Positions 52,621 to 55,424 of a stretch of 55,424 bases of DNA are shown here, piece after piece (the stretch's first letter is position 1; each line of letters begins with the position of its first letter). A model generated the notes under the pieces. That model saw only the letters and a program-made list of their open reading frames with translations. It ran no database searches and was not told where the DNA came from. Source of the DNA: Holophagaceae bacterium (GTDB taxonomy: Bacteria > Acidobacteriota > Holophagae > Holophagales > Holophagaceae); assembly GCA_003165415.1 (NCBI GenBank), contig PLUC01000081.1, forward strand, positions 1-55,424, in the 5' to 3' direction. A program made the position numbers and the translations under genes.

Positions 52621-53022
52621 TCACCAAGCCTTGTTCACCAGTGCCAGCATGGCATCCGGGAGGGTGCGGTTGCGCCCGTCGCGGCCCATGACCAGGTGGA
52701 CCGTCTCGCCCTCGGCCAGGCGGACCTCGTCCCGGGTCACCGCGTAGCCGAAGACGACCTTCCTGCGCCCGGCCTCCTTCACCCAGGTGCGGATCGTCAC
52801 CTGCTCGTCGAAATGGGCGGGCGCCCGGTACTTCACCCACAGCTCGGCCACGGCGATGAACACGCCCTGGGCCTCCCATTCCCCATAGCTCTGGCCCGCC
52901 ATGCGCAGCAGGTCGGAACGGCCCAGTTCCATCCACACCGGGAAGACCGAATGGTGCACGATGCCCATGGCGTCGGTTTCCGCGTAGCGGACCCGGATGG
53001 TGGTGGAACTTTCGATGGCCAT
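52621..53022 (-). CDS. acyl-CoA thioesterase, hot-dog fold (YbgC/4-hydroxybenzoyl-CoA type)
   Basis: The 133-residue product has the hot-dog signature VRYAETDAMGIVHHSVFPVWMELGR, where the Asp is the catalytic residue of the YbgC/FadM branch. It hydrolyses short acyl-CoA or acyl-ACP thioesters; the substrate is unknown. The start at 53022 fits the family N-terminus; upstream in-frame codons would add about 23 residues without support. It lies 29 bp upstream of cysS on the same strand. Confidence 0.87.
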   Translation of the reverse strand: MAIESSTTIRVRYAETDAMGIVHHSVFPVWMELGRSDLLRMAGQSYGEWEAQGVFIAVAELWVKYRAPAHFDEQVTIRTWVKEAGRRKVVFGYAVTRDEVRLAEGETVHLVMGRDGRNRTLPDAMLALVNKAW

Positions 53023-53142
53023 GGATCCATGGTGAACGCTTCCCTGGCTTCCGGCAATCACGGCAGGTATTTTCCCATCATGGTCCATCATTCAGTTACG
53101 CTTGTCATCCTGGGCGGGCAGACCGCCCCCGCGGAGTCCCCC

Positions 53143-53559
53143 ATGAAGATCCTCGCCATTCTCCTGCTGGCCGCCAGCACCCTTGCCGCCGCCGTCCCCG
53201 AGATGAAATGGGAGACCAGCCTTCCGGCCGCCCAGGAACTGGCCAAGTCGGAGAACAAGCTGATCTTCCTGGATGTGCACACCGGCTGGTGCTACTGGTG
53301 CAAGAAGCTGCAGAAGGACACCTTCCCCAGCCCCGAGGCCCGGCGCGCCCTGGCCCGGGTGGTGCCGCTCAGCATCGAGACCCAGGACGAGAAGTACAAG
53401 CCCACCAAGGATAATTACATCGAGCAGCAGTACAAGGTCGACGGCTACCCCACGCTGCTCATCCTCAACGCCGACGGCAAGGAGGTGGCCCGGCAGCCCG
53501 GGTACTTGCCGCCCCGGGAGTTCGCCGCCTGGGTCACTTCGGTGGTCAAGAAGAAGTAG
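53143..53559 (+). CDS. exported thioredoxin-like protein
   Basis: The 138-residue product has a signal peptide (about 1-17) and a thioredoxin fold with the redox motif WCYWC (Cys50, Cys53) and the cis-Pro loop YPTLLI. HTGWCYWCKKL and the following acidic region resemble DsbD-gamma or DUF255-like periplasmic thioredoxins. It likely reduces or isomerises disulfides outside the cytoplasm. The gene stands alone on plus and is followed at once by a hairpin with a T-run. Confidence 0.87.
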   Translation: MKILAILLLAASTLAAAVPEMKWETSLPAAQELAKSENKLIFLDVHTGWCYWCKKLQKDTFPSPEARRALARVVPLSIETQDEKYKPTKDNYIEQQYKVDGYPTLLILNADGKEVARQPGYLPPREFAAWVTSVVKKK

Positions 53560-53561
53560 CA

Positions 53562-53645
53562 GGGGGTGAAATCGGTGCGGGAAAGTTCATTGGCCATTGT
53601 GCTTCCGGGAAGAATGGCCTAAGTTGATCGGAACACCCCCTTTTT
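53562..53645 (+). terminator. branched terminator-like structure after the thioredoxin gene
   Basis: GGGGGTG (53562-53568) can pair with CACCCCC (53634-53640), which is followed by TTTTT (53641-53645). Inside, GGCCATT (53592-53598) pairs with AATGGCC (53613-53619). The stem before the T-run makes termination likely, although the outer loop is large. Confidence 0.6.
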
Positions 53646-53650
53646 ACCCA

Positions 53651-53688
53651 ACGCCTCGCTGGTTTGCGGGGCATTAGCCCGGAGGCGT
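53651..53688 (+). promoter_or_regulatory. hairpin covering the ribosome site of the 53692 lipoprotein gene
   Basis: ACGCCTC (53651-53657) complements GAGGCGT (53682-53688), which contains the Shine-Dalgarno GGAGG (53681-53685). A second short stem, GGGC/GCCC with an ATTA loop (53669-53680), lies inside. Pairing would hide the ribosome site of the gene starting at 53692, so translation may be conditional. Confidence 0.5.
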
Positions 53689-53691
53689 GCC

Positions 53692-54546
53692 ATGAAACTC
53701 GGCCTTGGATGCTGTCTATTGGTGACCCTCGGGTTGATTTCCTGCGGGGGGACCTCGGGGAGCACGTCGGTGAACGGCGACAACCCGAATGCCATCAAGA
53801 CCGCCCCGGCGGGGGTGTCCACCCTGACGTTCATGGACATCGAGCTGGTGCGGCCGGACACCCTGACCGGGGCCTCCGGCCTGCCCACCGGTGTCACGGC
53901 CAACGGCACCTTGTCGCCCCAGGTCGAAAAAATCACTCCCGAGGTCGGCAGCCCGGCCCCCAATCCCGCCACGCTGACCTTCAACAACGTCACGGCGGCC
54001 AACGGCGGCGTCATCAATGGATCGATCACGCTCGGCTGGACGACCTCGGGCGCGACCACCACCTATACCGAAACCTTCAACAACTTGACCGTGACCCCGG
54101 CGACCGCCGTGACACCGGCCTGGTCCTGGGTCTACTCGGGCGCGCAGCAGATCGCCGTCACCGGCACCACCGCCATTGTCACCACTCCCAGCGTCTTCCT
54201 GGCGTCCTACAACCCCAACCCCGTCCCCCCGAACAACTCCAGCACATACCAGTTCATCATTTCCAGTTCCAACCCCCTGACCGTGAACTGGACCGACCTC
54301 AGCGCCGTCAGCCTCCTCGGCGACTACCAGATCGCGTTGCCTACCGTGTTCACCGTCACCGTTGACCTGTCGCCCGCCCTGGTCTGGAACACCCAATCCA
54401 CCCCCTCCTGCGGCTACCCGATCAGCGGGACGTTGAGCCTCGATCTGAACAGCGCCACGCTGGGGAATGCAACCACCACCGTGGTGTTCGGCTCCACCTG
54501 CGGCCAGATGACCATTTCCGGCGCCACCCTCAACCTGGGTCAGTGA
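53692..54546 (+). CDS. secreted lipoprotein, unknown
   Basis: The 284-residue product has a lipoprotein signal with lipobox LISC (Cys18), then a Gly/Ser/Thr-rich linker and a beta-rich, Thr/Asn/Pro-rich body with two Cys-containing segments near the C-terminus (TPSCGYPISG and FGSTCGQM) that could form a disulfide. No family is recognised. It is followed 52 bp later by a probable outer-membrane protein, and the two may form an operon. Confidence 0.72.
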   Translation: MKLGLGCCLLVTLGLISCGGTSGSTSVNGDNPNAIKTAPAGVSTLTFMDIELVRPDTLTGASGLPTGVTANGTLSPQVEKITPEVGSPAPNPATLTFNNVTAANGGVINGSITLGWTTSGATTTYTETFNNLTVTPATAVTPAWSWVYSGAQQIAVTGTTAIVTTPSVFLASYNPNPVPPNNSSTYQFIISSSNPLTVNWTDLSAVSLLGDYQIALPTVFTVTVDLSPALVWNTQSTPSCGYPISGTLSLDLNSATLGNATTTVVFGSTCGQMTISGATLNLGQ

Positions 54547-54598
54547 ACCTCGCATTCGAACGCCCTTCGTGAGCCGAGGGGCTTTTCAAGGAGACTCC

Positions 54599-55375
54599 AT
54601 GCGTTTTCCCCTGGCATGCCTCATCCTGGTCACGGCCCTGCCGGCCTTCGCGCAGGGCACCCAAAGCCACTGGTATCTGGATGTGCACCGGTTCACCCCG
54701 TCCCTGACGGGCTACTTCAACGGAACCTCCAACGGGGAGCCGATGGACGTCGACCTCCAGGGCGATCTGAACCTGCAGAAGAGCTCCACCAAGATCGGCT
54801 TCGGCGCGGCCTACGAAGGCACCCGGTTCGGCCTGGAGATCTCCCGGGACGAGCAGGACTATGCCGGCATGGCCAGGATCCACCGGAACATCACCATCAA
54901 CGGCCAGCAGTTCAACGCCAACGCGGTGGTCACCTCCAGCTTCAAGGCCACCAACAACAATCTTAACTGGACCATCCGGGCCCTCAAGTGGTCCCAGTTC
55001 TGGATCGGCCTGGATCTGGGCGCCCGGGCCACCCAGGTGCAGCTGGACGCCAGCGCCGTGGAACCCTTCACCGGGGTCAACGCCACCGCGGACTACAAGA
55101 CCACGATGCCCATTCCCCAGATCGGGCCTGCCGTGGGCTTCACCGGGCTCAACGGCCGGGTGGTGGGCCGGGCATCCTACCACGTGCTCGAATACAAGGG
55201 ATGCACCTACGGCCACACCGGGATCGATCTGCGCGTCTTCCCCATCTCCTGGCTGGGAGTCATGGCGTTCTACGACAATGAGCACTTCCGGGTGCCCCAG
55301 GGCTCCGTCAACAGCAACCTGGACGCCCTGCTGGACCGCAACGGCATGGGCTTCGGCGTGGTGGCACGGTTCTAG
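54599..55375 (+). CDS. probable outer-membrane beta-barrel protein
   Basis: The 258-residue product has a signal peptide (about 1-19, ending AFAQG). The rest alternates amphipathic strands such as GFGAAYEGTRFGLEISRD, WIGLDLGARATQVQLDAS and GVMAFYDNEHFRV, and it ends in Phe (GFGVVARF), as many barrel proteins do. No family name is certain. The start at 54599 has AAGGAG at good spacing. It probably sits in the outer membrane. Confidence 0.7.
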   Translation: MRFPLACLILVTALPAFAQGTQSHWYLDVHRFTPSLTGYFNGTSNGEPMDVDLQGDLNLQKSSTKIGFGAAYEGTRFGLEISRDEQDYAGMARIHRNITINGQQFNANAVVTSSFKATNNNLNWTIRALKWSQFWIGLDLGARATQVQLDASAVEPFTGVNATADYKTTMPIPQIGPAVGFTGLNGRVVGRASYHVLEYKGCTYGHTGIDLRVFPISWLGVMAFYDNEHFRVPQGSVNSNLDALLDRNGMGFGVVARF

Positions 55376-55409
55376 CAGCCGTTGCGGAGCTTGCTCCGCT
55401 ACGGCTGCT
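55374..55409 (+). terminator. hairpin overlapping the stop of the last gene
   Basis: AGCAGCCGT (55374-55382) pairs with ACGGCTGCT (55401-55409), and GCGGAGC (55384-55390) with GCTCCGC (55393-55399), giving a 16-bp stem with a T-T mismatch and a 2-base loop. The arm begins inside the TAG stop. Only a short T stretch follows. Confidence 0.6.
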
Positions 55410-55424
55410 CTGCAGTTTGGACTT

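Overview
The window is high-GC, gene-dense bacterial chromosome, about 52 genes with short gaps and many 4-bp start/stop overlaps. The gene mix is a trimeric NADH-linked [FeFe] hydrogenase, a 4-hydroxybutyryl-CoA dehydratase, a corrinoid methyl-transfer operon, flagellar genes, TreY/TreZ/TreT trehalose synthesis and outer-membrane-type proteins. This suggests a Gram-negative, largely anaerobic, motile bacterium. My best guess is the Holophagae (Acidobacteriota: Holophaga/Geothrix relatives), but this rests on gene content only and no marker gene proves it.

Region by region. 1-1353: the start of an L-tartrate dehydratase alpha subunit and a divergent TtdR-like LysR regulator. 1375-8771: an exported caspase-like protein with two PDZ domains, a bacteriohemerythrin, a membrane histidine kinase, then (behind a good sigma70-type promoter) a stand-alone receiver and hydC-hydB-hydA. 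8936-11595 (minus): 4-hydroxybutyryl-CoA dehydratase and MoeA. 11650-15680: bifunctional Rel, a NUDIX hydrolase, a small membrane protein and a YihY-type membrane protein. 15677-19237 (minus): an unknown protein, ThiD, FliN, FliL and HU. 19618-23278: TruA, glutamine-dependent NAD synthetase and a Xre/RES toxin-antitoxin pair. 23316-26401: a DHA2-type efflux protein and a PAS protein, convergent and separated by a long inverted repeat. 26549-31839: an LPP20-type lipoprotein, then a minus-strand operon of corrinoid protein, UroD-family methyltransferase, RACo-type activator, a damaged GAF histidine kinase and a receiver. 32140-45049: two small membrane proteins, a terminator, then a tight operon GlgX, TreZ, MalQ-TreY fusion, DUF5752-like protein, TreT and MscS. 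45111-55375: an NHL-propeller gene broken by one in-frame stop, RuvC, RNase R, a GT9 glycosyltransferase, CysS, a hot-dog thioesterase, a thioredoxin-like protein, a lipoprotein and a probable outer-membrane barrel.

The genes form a few functional groups. The hydrogenase block pairs an NADH-linked H2 enzyme with a di-iron O2-binding protein and two-component parts. The trehalose block can make trehalose from glycogen (GlgX, MalQ-TreY, TreZ) and from nucleotide-glucose (TreT), and includes an osmotic release channel. The corrinoid block has carrier, methyltransferase and reductive activator but no recognisable substrate-specific methyltransferase, and it carries its own signalling genes. The points most worth a second look are the convergent inverted repeat whose two hairpins keep their pairing through compensating changes (24897-25305), the corrinoid operon with its deleted kinase, the caspase-PDZ fusion, the RES toxin beside NAD synthetase, and the structured leader before the 53692 lipoprotein.
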